Below are positions 12,595 through 23,476 of a DNA stretch of 64,000 nucleotides, in pieces. The stretch is taken from assembly GCF_910592395.1 (NCBI RefSeq), contig NC_088325.1, positions 3,193,501 through 3,257,500 on the forward strand, read 5' to 3'. The DNA comes from Lineus longissimus (Eukaryota > Nemertea > Pilidiophora > Heteronemertea > Lineidae). The position numbers and the translations under genes are program-made. How positions within the stretch are numbered: position 1 is the stretch's first letter; the number at the start of each line of letters is the position of its first letter. The notes beneath the pieces were generated by a model, which saw only the letters and a list, made by a program, of their open reading frames with translations, was not told the origin of the DNA and ran no database searches.

Positions 12595-13015
12595 TACCGA
12601 TCCCGATGGCCGAGTGGTGCAGGCATCCGCCTCAGAAATGAAAGCTCGAGCAGTCGTGGAAGTCGAAGGTACACCGTGGTTTATGAAATTTGGCACTGTA
12701 TACATATGTACTTCCGGTAATCACCTATGCGCCGTCGAAGAAAACGGAAAAGCTCACCTACCGATCCCGATGGCCCAGAGGCCCAGGCGACCGCCTCATC
12801 AATGGAAGGTCGAGCAGTCGTGGAAGTCGAAGGTACATCGTGCTTTATGAAATTTGGCAATGTATACATATGTACTTCCGGTAATCACCTATGCGCCGTC
12901 GACGTAAATGCAATAGCACACCTACCGATCCCGACGGCCCAGTGGACCAGGCGACCGCCTCATAAATGGAAGGTTGAGCAGTCGGTGGAGTCGAAGGTAC
13001 ACCGTGCTTTATGAA
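12595..13015 (+). repeat. tRNA-like A-box subrepeats (~166 bp period)
   Basis: Three tandem monomers begin near 12606, 12771 and 12938. Each opens with a tRNA A-box-like GATGGCCNAGNGG followed by a GGCNNCCGCCTCA segment that resembles the D arm and anticodon arm of tRNA-Leu/Ser. There is no good B box or foldable acceptor stem, so these are tRNA-derived fragments. Single or double copies occur near 2617, 5331, 5490, 18703, 19677, 19842, 29257, 41997 and 42131. Confidence 0.55.
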
Positions 13016-14343
13016 ATGTGGCATTCCACTATTAAAACACTCTCCCTGGTTCAGGAAACGAGGCTACGCATCGCTTTATTGATCGACAGAAACATAATGT
13101 GTTTTTCATGATGTTGTATCCGATATCTCACCTGCATCGATCGAGTGCGGATTGAAACTAAGTGCTGTATTGTTGGGAGACAATGCCCACTAGAAAATTC
13201 AATTTTTTTCTCTCTTGTAGTGAGGGAAACAAGAAATACATACATGTAATCCAAGTTCAATATTGTCATTGCGACGAGTTGTAAATGCTTCTAGATTTAC
13301 AAATTTTCAAAAAAGCCTTCTTAAAAAAGCTTACACATTTTAAAATAATAATTTGCCATAAGCTACAAAACCTTCATAAATCGACAGAAAGGTTTTTAAG
13401 ACAAGAAATATGAGTCCTCAAATGAACAACGTTTCCAGGGAAACAGATCTGCTCCACCTGTTCGACCAACTATGATTTGCAAAATGCATGGCCGTACAAA
13501 TTTCATGTCAACAAGTTCACTAAAAAAACGTTGTAAAATGATGACTTAATCCAATGGCCTCTTTCGGTAAAAAAACTCCTAACCTCTTGGTAATATCCAT
13601 GGAAATTAGTTGAGTTAATAGATTTTGCCGTGCACATCAATCGTGCCGGCTGAATCATATAAATAGATACTATTAACATTGTGGCGGTGTAGTTCCCATT
13701 GTTTGCCCTCTCACTTCACAACATGCCAGTAAGTTTTATAAGTGCGGGAGGGCGTGCGGTAAGGAAAATGGCCAAACTGACGTCATCACCCCGGTTATTC
13801 ATATCTCAAAACAGACGGACAACTCCCATTCTGACCAGAGTTGCCGATGCCCGATTTTATATGCACCCAGCGAAGATTTTTTAACAAAGCACCAGAAAAT
13901 CTCTTTCAATGTCAAGAAAGCACCTGACCACGAACGATTAATGACTTCCTTCGGATCTCCGAACATTAACCAAGAGATTGACATCTGACACATATCATTT
14001 GATTCAGTAAGGTAGATTTAGGTAAAAGGCAAGCTCGCATTCAAAGATAGATAAAGACGACTTTGTTTACATTTGATTCGGGCGAAACCACGGTCATTTG
14101 AATAACTCTAAATAAGCAAATAGGCTGAATAAGTAATGAATGCATTCCAAATCTTCCCAAAATCCGAATGCAAGCATTTAAATTACGAGATACAATGGTT
14201 TCATGCAGAGCAAGAGGATTTTATGAGACTTCATAGAAAATTATATTGGGTGTATATAAATAATGACCCGATCGACTGTATGTGACTGTCTCTGACTCTG
14301 CAGATAACTAGGCTAGACCTAAAGAATAATCTAGTCCAGGTAA

Positions 14344-14430
14344 CCTCGACCCTATCCGCTGCAAAGCAGAGGGTCGAGGAAGCCTCGTTGATTTAAACGA
14401 TGTGAACCATGCATTTTCAGTGCATACAGT
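14344..14430 (+). ncRNA. Candidate structured RNA region, interrupted
   Basis: The first stem is perfect here (14344-14353 with 14370-14379). The third hairpin is split in its loop by the 1.72 kb element at 14431; its other arm resumes at 16157. Confidence 0.3.
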
Positions 14431-15305
14431 TTGTTTTGACGAAGGTTCGGATACCAATAAACAACAGGGACGGTAGAATTCGAACAAACACTGGACCCAC
14501 CTGGTTATGGCTGTTGTTTCTAATTCCAATGGCAGCACCCTTCACGGTTGTTGATACCAGTACCAATCAGCTGCCCTGGAGACTATGTCATCACGCCACT
14601 GGCTTCACACCCTGCTGCTAGCCCGTGGGCGGTGCAATATCTAGAAGAGGTTCTGGGTTCCTCTTAAACCCCGCGCTTGACCAACAAGCGGGCTAACTAT
14701 ATTTTTGATAATGGATATGTTTATAGTTTTGTACAATAATGCACATATACGTATGTCGACTATAGTTTGATATATAATGTTGAATATTAACAATACATGA
14801 TGGTTTGATATATAATGTTGAATATTAACAATACATGGATGAGCTATACTGTTCTGACTAATAAGTCGAATTTTAAACAAGGAATCAATTAAATCTTTTT
14901 TGGTTTTTGTCATAGGCAATATAAGTAACAAGGTGATACAACTAGAACTTTGGTTCTTACTAAATGTTAGATGGTGTTGATGGGCGAACCCATTTTGACC
15001 CAATGTCAGTTTATTAAAATACTATCACGGACGTAAACCTAAACTGGCGGCGTGTAAACGAAGGAGATGTACGACAGCGGAATGCCAATTATAATTCCGG
15101 CTATCGAGCAATGTAGACACGAATGCTATTTGTTGTAGTCGAATAAATTCAACTACAAATTCAACCACAATGGCCGAATCGAATGTCTACTACGAAGTAT
15201 GCTAGAAGTGCTTGAATGCACTATTTAGAACATGACGTCACTGATTAACGCCTAGTTCTGTAAACTAGAAAACAACCAAATTTATATAACACGCCTACAA
15301 TTTAG

Positions 15306-15707
15306 GTGCTTAAAGAATGGTGGCCCTTCCGTTCAACCCGGAAACAACGACTAGAACCGAGCATCAAGACCCATCCAACGATGACATATGTAACCACAGG
15401 ACATTCTAACACACCATCACGAAGGACTATAATTATTAGTCCAGACCTAAGCATATATGACATAAATAGTAAGATTACCCAACCAACTGGAAAACCAGAA
15501 CAGTGCATGAAACGTCAACGATATAAAATCTGTCCACAACAAATGCGAAGACAAAACCTACAGGCCTACGAAACCGGCCAGAATAGGTATAATACTATAC
15601 GAATGCATGAGCTACCGTGTAGCACAATTTTGCACACACACAAGGGAGAAATCCCATACAAAGCGATTATGTCAATACACAGGTTTGGAAACGTAATCAA
15701 AACATGA
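15306..15707 (+). CDS. Hypothetical ORF 1 of the unclassified element
   Basis: An open frame of 133 codons, basic, ending in TGA at 15705-15707. It opens with GTG, so in a eukaryote translation would begin at an internal ATG (the one in PTMTYV, about residue 26) or the frame may be an exon. A CX-rich basic stretch (KRQRYKICPQQMRRQ) is visible. I recognise no domain. Its stop overlaps the ATG of the next ORF as ATGA. Confidence 0.25.
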   Translation: MLKEWWPFRSTRKQRLEPSIKTHPTMTYVTTGHSNTPSRRTIIISPDLSIYDINSKITQPTGKPEQCMKRQRYKICPQQMRRQNLQAYETGQNRYNTIRMHELPCSTILHTHKGEIPYKAIMSIHRFGNVIKT

Positions 15708-15925
15708 GCTCACAAACAAAATGGCGGCTCAATTTAAGTGCATGTCATTACGACATTACGAAGTGGAGTGACGAAGACTACGCCCTACTGACTCCCAGTC
15801 AAATTTTGGAATTAAAAGGAGAAATTATCGGAATAATCCTACCAGGACCTTCAAACTTCAACTTCCTTCAACGAACCGCCTCAAAACAGAATAACATGGC
15901 ACAGGATTCCAACCAGGACGAATGA
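15704..15925 (+). CDS. Hypothetical ORF 2 of the unclassified element
   Basis: A 73-codon frame whose ATG overlaps the stop of the preceding frame by four bases (ATGA). The product has a KWSDEDYALLTPSQ segment and an acidic, glutamine-rich tail. No family is recognised. The overlap may be chance; it would be meaningful only if both frames are conserved in other copies of the element. Confidence 0.25.
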   Translation: MSSQTKWRLNLSACHYDITKWSDEDYALLTPSQILELKGEIIGIILPGPSNFNFLQRTASKQNNMAQDSNQDE

Positions 15926-16701
15926 TACAAATAAAAACACAGGAAACCCGGGAAGAACGAAAAGGCCGTGTGCTCCCTGCAGGGCCCTAGCAGAATGAGA
16001 GCGAAAACCTAGTGCGAGGCCGTGATCTCGCGTAGTTTTATTAATTTTATAATATTTCTTTTTTATTTGACTCCCATGAGCCTCTATTAAAATGGCGTCC
16101 GTTTGTTTACAATTACTATAGCACATGAGGAAATGGCACTTCGCCAAAACACAGTGGATGCACAGTCATACAAAGCGCTCTGGTATCGCAGATTATTCAC
16201 TTGGATCGAGGTTACCCGTCAAACAGAAAAACAAAACGCCCCCAAATCGAGTTCATGACGAGTTTATTGCCGTCAAGTACTCGACTCTGAAATCTGTAAA
16301 TGGAGGAGACTAGAGAAAGAGACTAAGCATGATCTAGAACAAAAGAAAACTTAAATCACAAAGTTTGATGAATATTTATAGACTTTCCATTATGACCAAC
16401 AGCCCCAATTCCTCAATCTGTCATGTGCCACCTCCAATACCCGTGGCGCAGTTGCCATCTTTAGATTTCAGTTGCCACTATCAAGACCAACTCATACCAG
16501 TTCGCCCACACCAGTCTCCCTGGAGTCATGACTTCACAGCTTGTGAATTCTCAGTTCTAGTTCTAGTTTATGTTGTTGTTCGCCCTCGCAATTGATATAG
16601 ACTATAGGTCTTTGATGATTTAGTGTGATCTGCTTCCTCGGAAATCCAACTCGAGTGGTTTTATTAATTTCTGTGATGGCCAAACCTCTTGAAGCGTTTT
16701 G

Positions 16702-18204
16702 CTAACCCACTGGCGTAAACCGCCTAGCGTATTTTATTGTCTCCTTGCTTTGTCCTTTACCCATATCTTTAATAGTTCGTACGGGTGATAATAGAACGCT
16801 ATTAGGTAGAATTACTATTCTGCGTTCTCTTCGATATTTACTTCGTTTCCGCGGTATCCAAATATGCAAATTACTGACCGAAACATTGGTCACCTTATTA
16901 ATCTTTGTAACAATTTTCAAAGGAGCCAGAGGATAGCATATGTCTCTGATAAATGTTACACTGGAAATTAAGTTTTTGTTTATATGTGAAAATAAAAGCG
17001 TTGATTCCTTTCGATAATCCGAAAAGTGAAAAGTATGTATATACGGGACCAACAACACTTCCAACCGCATTCTCGGTTGAGGAAAGACACGATATAGTGC
17101 AGGGAATCCTTTCTTTATCCTTTTATAGAATAAGATATGACCTTGTCGACTGACGAAATAACGTCCTTGGGCATTGCGTTCGAAACTCTGCCAATTATTC
17201 AGTTCAAAAAGCGCATTCTGGCCGCGTATCCAAGTTATATTAAATATGGAAAAAAAAGGACGACGATAGCTTCCTATGACAGTGCCAGCTATTACAAAGA
17301 TGTTTTTCAAGCCAATCAGCAAGCCAAAAATACAATATTTAGTTGAACATGGGTGATGACGAGGGAGGATTATTGTGTCAAAATGACGAGTTGATATCTC
17401 AAACAACTTAAGTACAGCCGGTTTATATCCACTTTTCCGCCGCACGTAGCTGAGCAGCCATAATTTTCCGTTGCGAATATTTCCAAGCATCATACTAAAA
17501 CGAGAGGAAACAGACGCATTATGAACGAGTGCGTAAACATTCCTTTGTTCAGGTTGGTAGACAAGTATATTTCTTAAGGTATGAACATGTCCTATATCAT
17601 GTCGATGTACAAATAGTATCGAATTAGAATTGCCGTCAAACATAAACAGCCTGGCTTCATATTTACTCAAAATGACTAATACGGGGGGTTTGAAAACGAC
17701 TGGTTCAGAAACTCTGTACGTTTGGGTTCTTTTTTCCTGAAAGAGCGGTTGTAAAAGTGTAAGTAGATGAGCGCTGCACTGCTTTTCATTCTTGTTACCA
17801 CAGTACAGTGAGCCTTTAACCAGGGACCCAGAAACTTCTGGACGGAATGCCTGATGGTATGATTTACTGCCACAATTAGTATCATATTTGACTTTGAGAC
17901 GGATTTTAGCTTAACCACGATCGAGTTTTGGCATGTGATAAAACCTTACCTCTAGTTGATACATAAGCCATCCTGTAGTAATCGTTACATCCTCCCTCTC
18001 CAAACATGTTGCCTTCTCACTATGCAGTCGGCAAACATGGCCGCCATTATTCCCTCGGGTATTAATAGTTTTGCAACTTAGCACCAAAAAGCAAACAAAT
18101 GCGCAATGACACCTCGACCGCATGTTTTTATCAGCAAAACTTGGTTGAATTATTTCTCGATCATGTGTAACCTTCTTGTAAAACCTGCTCTGGGTTGGGA
18201 CCAT
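16702..18204 (-). CDS. Array gene copy D: two-exon, putatively secreted protein
   Basis: Exon 1 is 18204-17950 (85 codons) and exon 2 is 17736-16702 (344 codons plus stop). The 213 bp intron has a GTAAGG donor and TTTCAG acceptor in phase 0. The reading frame is fully open across both exons although the nucleotide sequence differs from copy C at many sites. Exon 1 carries the same signal-like stretch around residues 28-46. Exon 2 ends in the shared C-terminus RRFTPVG. Copies C and D are the same subtype. The gene is flanked by the small conserved ORF (18923-19288) upstream and by the plus-strand hairpin region downstream of its stop. Function is unknown, and a pseudogene with a fortuitously open frame cannot be excluded. 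Confidence 0.6.
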
Positions 18205-20526
18205 TGTCAGTTATTGCCGAAAATATACGAGACCACTATATCAAACACAAGGCATGATCATGACCACTGGGCAGTATTAATAAACGTTGCATTAATTCAT
18301 CCAACATATTGACCTATTTCAATCAAAGATCTGATTGGCTTTTTCAAAGAACAACATTTCAACATGTGAGAGCATCAGAACTTTTTCTGTGAAGCCGAAA
18401 TAGTGCGGATATTTTACAAATAATGCAATTTTATAACAGGCATTATTGCCGGCTATAAATGTACAAGAATTACAATAAAACACACCGTGGCAACACCTTG
18501 TATACTTTCATTAGAATTTGTTAATTCGGGCTTTCCGTGAAGCAGGAAACCGCTTTACAACAAGTGGTCTATTTCAGCCAATCGACTGCACGGAGTCGAA
18601 AGTACACCCTGCTTTATGAAATTTGGTACTATATACTATATGTACTTCCTGTAATCACCTATGTGCCGTCGACGTAACCGCAATAGCTCACCTACCGATC
18701 CCGATGGCCCAGTGGACCAGGCGACCGCCTCATAAATTGAGGGTCGAGAAGTCACCGGTGACTATAGTTCACCGTGCTTTATGAATTGTGTTACTCTACT
18801 TCCTGAGGTGTCACCTTCTTGAGGGGCGAATGTGTTGAAAGGCACTGCTGCTAAAAGGCGTTGTCGCAATAGCTCAAATACCGAATGTTATTAAATTTGA
18901 TAAGAAGCATTATTGCCGGCTATTACTGTAGAAGAATTATAACGAAACACACCGTGGCAACACCTTGGATACTTTTATTGAATTTCCCATTTGTAAGCAA
19001 CATATTGGCGATGATCGCTCGACCGGACAATTGATCCGGGTATTTCCGAGTATGATTAGGACAAGCGAACATTGCCGAAAGGAAGGGGACTAAACTGCAT
19101 GGGGGACTGCCGTACGAACGCACAAACTGAATCCAAACATGCTCGCTGCAGTGACGGCAAACACTCCACAAGTTGAACCTCTGCCCGATATGATTCATTA
19201 TGATATTTGATTCATTTCTGCTTTCTTTTTGCCATCTATAGTCGATCCTATTATCACTTGAATTACCCTGAAACAGCGTGGTATTCAAATTACTATACCG
19301 GCTACTGGTCGCCGGATATTGACAATAGACCCGACGAAAATCTTTGTTGGTTGGTGAAATTAAGGGGCGAATTATTTGAAAGGCGCTGCTGCAGTTTCTT
19401 TGAAATTATTGCTAACGAAACTTAAAATTTCCTGCCTCATTATATCATGCGGATGAACGAAATCAATATGCAGAGGTTTAGAGTTTTTCGGACAAATTTG
19501 TTCTATTTTTGGCCCACCCGGTATCATAAGGAACATGTTGTAGTTTCTTCTCCAAACTCGTGAGTGCAGGAAAGCAGTAGGAATCGAATTCTCCATTCAA
19601 ATGTCGGTAAGAAACGGCATTCGCATGATATTTGGAGCCTACATGCCGTCGACTTCACCGCTCACATAACCGATCCCGATGGCCCAGTGGCTCAGGCATC
19701 CGCCTCAGAAATGGAAGGTCGAGCAGTCGTGGAAGTCGAAGGTACACCGTGCTTTATGAAAGTTGGCACTGTTTATAAGTACTTCCTGTAATCACCTATA
19801 TGACGTCGACGTAACCGCAATTGTTCACCTACCGATCCCGATGGCTCTGTGGCCCAGGCGACCGCCTCATGAAATGAGGCACTCTACTATTAAAACACTC
19901 TCCCTGGTTCAGGCAATGAGGCTACGCATCGGTTTATTGATCAACAGAAACATAATGTGTTTTTCAGGATGTTTTGTCCGATATCTCACATGAATCAATC
20001 AAGTGTGGATTGAAACTAAAAGCTGTATTGTTGGGAGACAATGCCTACTAGAAAATTCTTCTTTTACTCTCTTGTAGTGAGGGAAATAAGAAATACATAC
20101 GTGTAGTCCAAGTTTAATGTTATCATTGCGACGAGTTGTAAATGCTTATACATTTACAAACTTTCAAAAAAATGACTTCTTAAAAAAAGCTTACGCATTT
20201 TAAAACAATAATTTGCCATATGATATAAAACCTTCATAAATCGTCAGAAAGGTTTTATAGACAAGAAATATGAGTACCCAAATGAGCAACGTTTCCATGG
20301 AAACCGATTGGCTCCACATTTTCGACCAATTATGATTCGCAAAATGCATATGGCCGTACCAATTTCATGTCAACACATTCACTCTAAACGTTGTAAAATG
20401 ATGACTTTATCCAATGGCCACTTTTTCCATTGGGTTTATATAAATAATGACCCGATTGACTGTATGAGACTGCCTGTTACTCTGCAGACAACTAGGCTAG
20501 ACCAAAAGAATAATCTAGTCCAGGTA

Positions 20527-20625
20527 ACCTCGACCCTATCCGCGCAAAGCAGATGGTCGAGGAAGCCTCGTTGATTTACCCGAGGTGAACCATACATTTT
20601 CAGTGCATACAGTGGATGCACTGTT
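20527..20625 (+). ncRNA. Candidate structured RNA region (unit 4 start)
   Basis: The same three-stem block lies downstream of the TATA box near 20433. Stem 1 has one mismatch (AGATGGTCGAGG side). The third hairpin is kept with one change. Confidence 0.3.
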
Positions 20626-21111
20626 ATATCAAGCGCTCTGGTATTGTAGATTATTCACTTGGATCGAGGTTACCCATCCTATAGAAAAACACGTGGCCGG
20701 TCACCGGAATCTTACGCCCCCAAATCGAGTTCATGACGAGTTCATTACCGTCAAGTATTCGTCTCTGTAATGAGTGAATGGAGGAGACTGGTGAAAGAGT
20801 CGAAGAATAATCTAGAACAGAAGAAAACTGAAATCACAAAGTTTGATGAATATTTATAGACTAGACTTTCCATTATGACAAACAGCCCCAATTCCTCAAT
20901 CTATCATGTGCCACCTCCAATTCCCCGTGGCGCAGTTGGCATCTTTAGATTTCAGTTGCCACTATCAAGACCAACTCAGACCAGTTCGCCCACACCAGTT
21001 TCCCTGGAGTCATGAATTCACAGCTTGTGAATTCTCAGTTCTAGTTTATGTTGTTGTTTGCCCACGCAATTGATATAGCCTAGAGGTCTTCGATGATTTT
21101 GTGTGATCTGC

Positions 21112-21273
21112 TGTTTCAAGTGGTGTTTCTTATGTTTTACAAAGACAATAAAGACGGGCGTTGCGAGAACAATCTGTATTCAGGAGCCATCTTAGTTACA
21201 CAAAGAATCTTGGGAGGTCATGTGACCATAGGCGCGCGAACATTCAAAAGACAATATAACGCATATTGTAACA
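21112..21273 (-). repeat. 3' LTR of the gypsy element (162 bp)
   Basis: Same length as the 5' LTR and with no other difference seen by eye. It is preceded by a polypurine tract. Confidence 0.93.
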
Positions 21274-22239
21274 TCCTTTCCCTTGAATGATCCCATCCAA
21301 ATCAAATCAAACACATAAAACTGCACATACAAAACTAAACAGTCCAAGAGTCCTATTGTGCAGACTAATAATAATCTAAACTTGGATTAATACCTCAAAT
21401 AAGAAACAGAAAAAAACTTGACTTAACTTGTCAAAACAAATACTGTGGCTGTGACAAATATCAAACAGAATGACACTTGGAAATACACATGGACAAAAAA
21501 ATGAGCAATGATTGTGCTAACTGTACGGTACATATGAATAATTAATACTGGTTAATAATGCGCATAAATGTTTCTGTCTATTGTCTATAACAGAAAACCA
21601 TCGAAATTGTCTCATGCTTTGGACCTTTCACTTTTAACACTCTCGTATTCAGAGCATAAACCATTCTTATGAAGGAGAGGTTACTAGCACTTCACTTCAT
21701 TTTCTCACATCATGTAATCATGGAACTTAGCGGGTCTTTGCCTCACTCTTGTGGAGCGGCGAGGCTCTACAACAGGGTCAGGCACAACACTTTCGGAATT
21801 ATCAGAACTAGACTGAGACACATCGATTTCCGGTGTCAGAATAACATCATCCTGAATCTCTTCGAACTGTTGTGACAAACTAAGCGGCGCTTCGGACGTT
21901 TTACGCAGATCTACTCGATTTCTACAGAAAACTCCCGTATCAGTTTCGACCTTGTAAGAACGATTTCCATCTCCTGACTGTACGACACCCTTTTTCCAAC
22001 TCTTGTCTCCCTTTTTGTACGGTTTCATCCGAACAACTTCTCCATCCTGTAGCCTTGTCAGATCTTTAGCTGCGCGGTTGTAATACTTGGCCTGACGGGC
22101 TTGTCCTTCGGCCATTTTCTCACGAATATCGGAGTCCACTGGTTTACATTGCAACATTGTTGACGTCATGGGCAACAATGTACGTGTTCTACGATTGAAC
22201 ATTCTCTGAGCGGGACTGCAATCTAAACCTTGTGTAGGA

Positions 22240-23164
22240 TATGGGCGGTTATTTCCGCATTAAATGATGTCCTAAAACGCGTCTTTATAACTGGTGACTC
22301 GTGTGTGTAGAGCAACCCGTGCGTACAGAGCAAAACGCGCGTATCTAACTCGCGACCCCTACAAAGAACATAACGCGAATGTATAACTACTGTCGCATAA
22401 ACGTGCCGTCGGATAACTAGTGTCGGATAACTAGTGTCGGATAAGTGCTGTCGCATAAGTGCTGTCGCATATAAGGTTCCTCAGCCTCCCGCATCGCGGC
22501 GCTCTTGTGTCTTGATGATTATTGTTTTTGCTCTAAGGACGATATTAAAACGAATAATTAGGCTATTGCTTGTAGGCCGAGGCCCTTATATACATGTAGT
22601 ACACTATGTACCGGTATCCTTATTGCATCAATTTTATTCTTACCACCAGGTACAGGTGTAGAGGTTGAGGTCGTAGATCTACTAGTACTAGTAGCAGGCA
22701 CTGCAGATGCTGCAATATTATCAACCCGATTATCAAGAGGGACCTGGTGCTGTGTAGGCCTGCCCAACAAATTCACAACGTCTTGCAGCATGCGTGCTGC
22801 CCGCTGGAGCACATGTGGATCTTGATTAGTAGCCATTTTTCTCTTCTGTCTCAAACTCGGGATTACGTGGCTTAGAACAAAAGTAATAATAACTAGCGCC
22901 GCGATGCGGGAGGCTGAGGAGCCTTATATGCGACAGCAGTTATCCGACAGCACTTATCCGACACTAGTTATCCGACACTAGTTATCCGACGGCACGTTTA
23001 TGCGACAGTAGTTATACATTCGCGTTATGTTCTTTGTAGGGGTCGCGAGTTAGATACGCGCGTTTTGCTCTGTACGCACGGGTTGCTCTACACACACACA
23101 CACGAGTCGCCAGTTATAAAGACGCGTTTTAGGACATCATTTAATGCGGAAATAACCGCCCATA
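22240..23164. mobile_element. 925 bp foldback-like element with ~265 bp inverted arms
   Basis: Arms at 22240-22503 and 22895-23164 are near-perfect inverted repeats beginning TATGGGCGGTTATTTCCGC. They are bordered by a 6 bp direct repeat GTAGGA (22234-22239 and 23165-23170). The inner part of each arm consists of short tandem subrepeats of about 14 bp (GGATAACTAGTGTC and GCATAAGTGCTGTC). Long arms with internal subrepeats resemble Foldback-type or long-TIR non-autonomous DNA transposons. The unique centre of about 390 bp carries a possible exon. Confidence 0.85.
22644..22836 (-). CDS. Possible captured first exon inside the foldback element
   Basis: An ATG in AAAAATGGCT at 22836 opens about 64 codons starting MATNQDPHVLQRAARMLQ, predicted helical, then a Ser/Thr-rich linker. 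The frame reaches CCTGGTG|GTAAGA, a strong splice donor, at 22644/22643. The same frame stays open past the donor to 22558. This would be either a host exon taken up by the element or the first exon of an element-encoded gene whose remainder is lost. No homology is recognised. Confidence 0.35.
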
Positions 23165-23476
23165 GTAGGAGTGTTACGCGTCTCCAACACAGCGAGATAC
23201 TGGTCAGTGCCAGACTTTTTAGCCTTGCGCAATGTCCTCTTGGCGGCTTTTACAGCGGATTCCACCTTACCATTGGACTGACTGTGACGCGGGCTAATCT
23301 TGACATGATCAAAATCCCATTTTAGAGCAAAACTAGCAAATTCTGCAGAGACAAATTGTCCACCTTTGTCACTCACAACTTCTTTCGGACAACCATAGCG
23401 TGCGAAATGCGCTTTGAGCTTTCGGATAACTGCTGCACTAGAAGTAGAACGAAGTCTATCAATTTCCCAGAAATTG

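Larger units (their letters stand above)
9585..14374 (+). repeat. Array unit 2, the least disturbed copy (4790 bp)
   Basis: This unit has no large insertion, so it is the best view of the basic repeat: hairpin region at its start, gene copy C (10053-11581, minus), small conserved ORF (11840-12040, minus), three tRNA-like subrepeats (about 12595-13015), an AT-rich segment, the TATA box near 14251, and the perfect 10 bp hairpin that opens the next unit. Confidence 0.85.
14431..16150 (+). mobile_element. Unclassified 1.72 kb element with short TIRs and 5 bp target duplication
   Basis: Comparison with other units shows an insertion flanked by ACAGT on both sides (14426-14430 and 16151-16155). 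The ends are inverted: GTTTTGACGAAGG near the left and the complement of CTTCGCCAAAAC at the right, about 13 bp, imperfect. It contains two plus-strand ORFs and a 38 bp tandem duplication at 14765-14837. No transposase or reverse transcriptase is recognisable. The superfamily is not assignable; a non-autonomous DNA transposon is the simplest reading. Confidence 0.6.
14375..20557 (+). repeat. Array unit 3 (with 1.72 kb element and late-unit deletion)
   Basis: The unit is interrupted by an unclassified TIR element at 14431-16150 and carries gene copy D (16702-18204). Near 20420 the sequence jumps from the ATGACTTTATCC segment directly to the CCATTGGG sequence just before the TATA box. That removes roughly 0.9 kb present in units 2, 4 and 5. 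Confidence 0.8.

Noticed and set aside
14641-15003. 120-codon minus-strand ORF in the unclassified element
   Set aside because: AT-rich, overlaps a local tandem duplication and has no motif; likely chance.
17911-18204. 97-codon minus-strand frame taken as a complete small protein
   Set aside because: It runs past a perfect GTAAGG donor into the intron. The conserved part ends at the donor, so it is exon 1 plus intronic codons.
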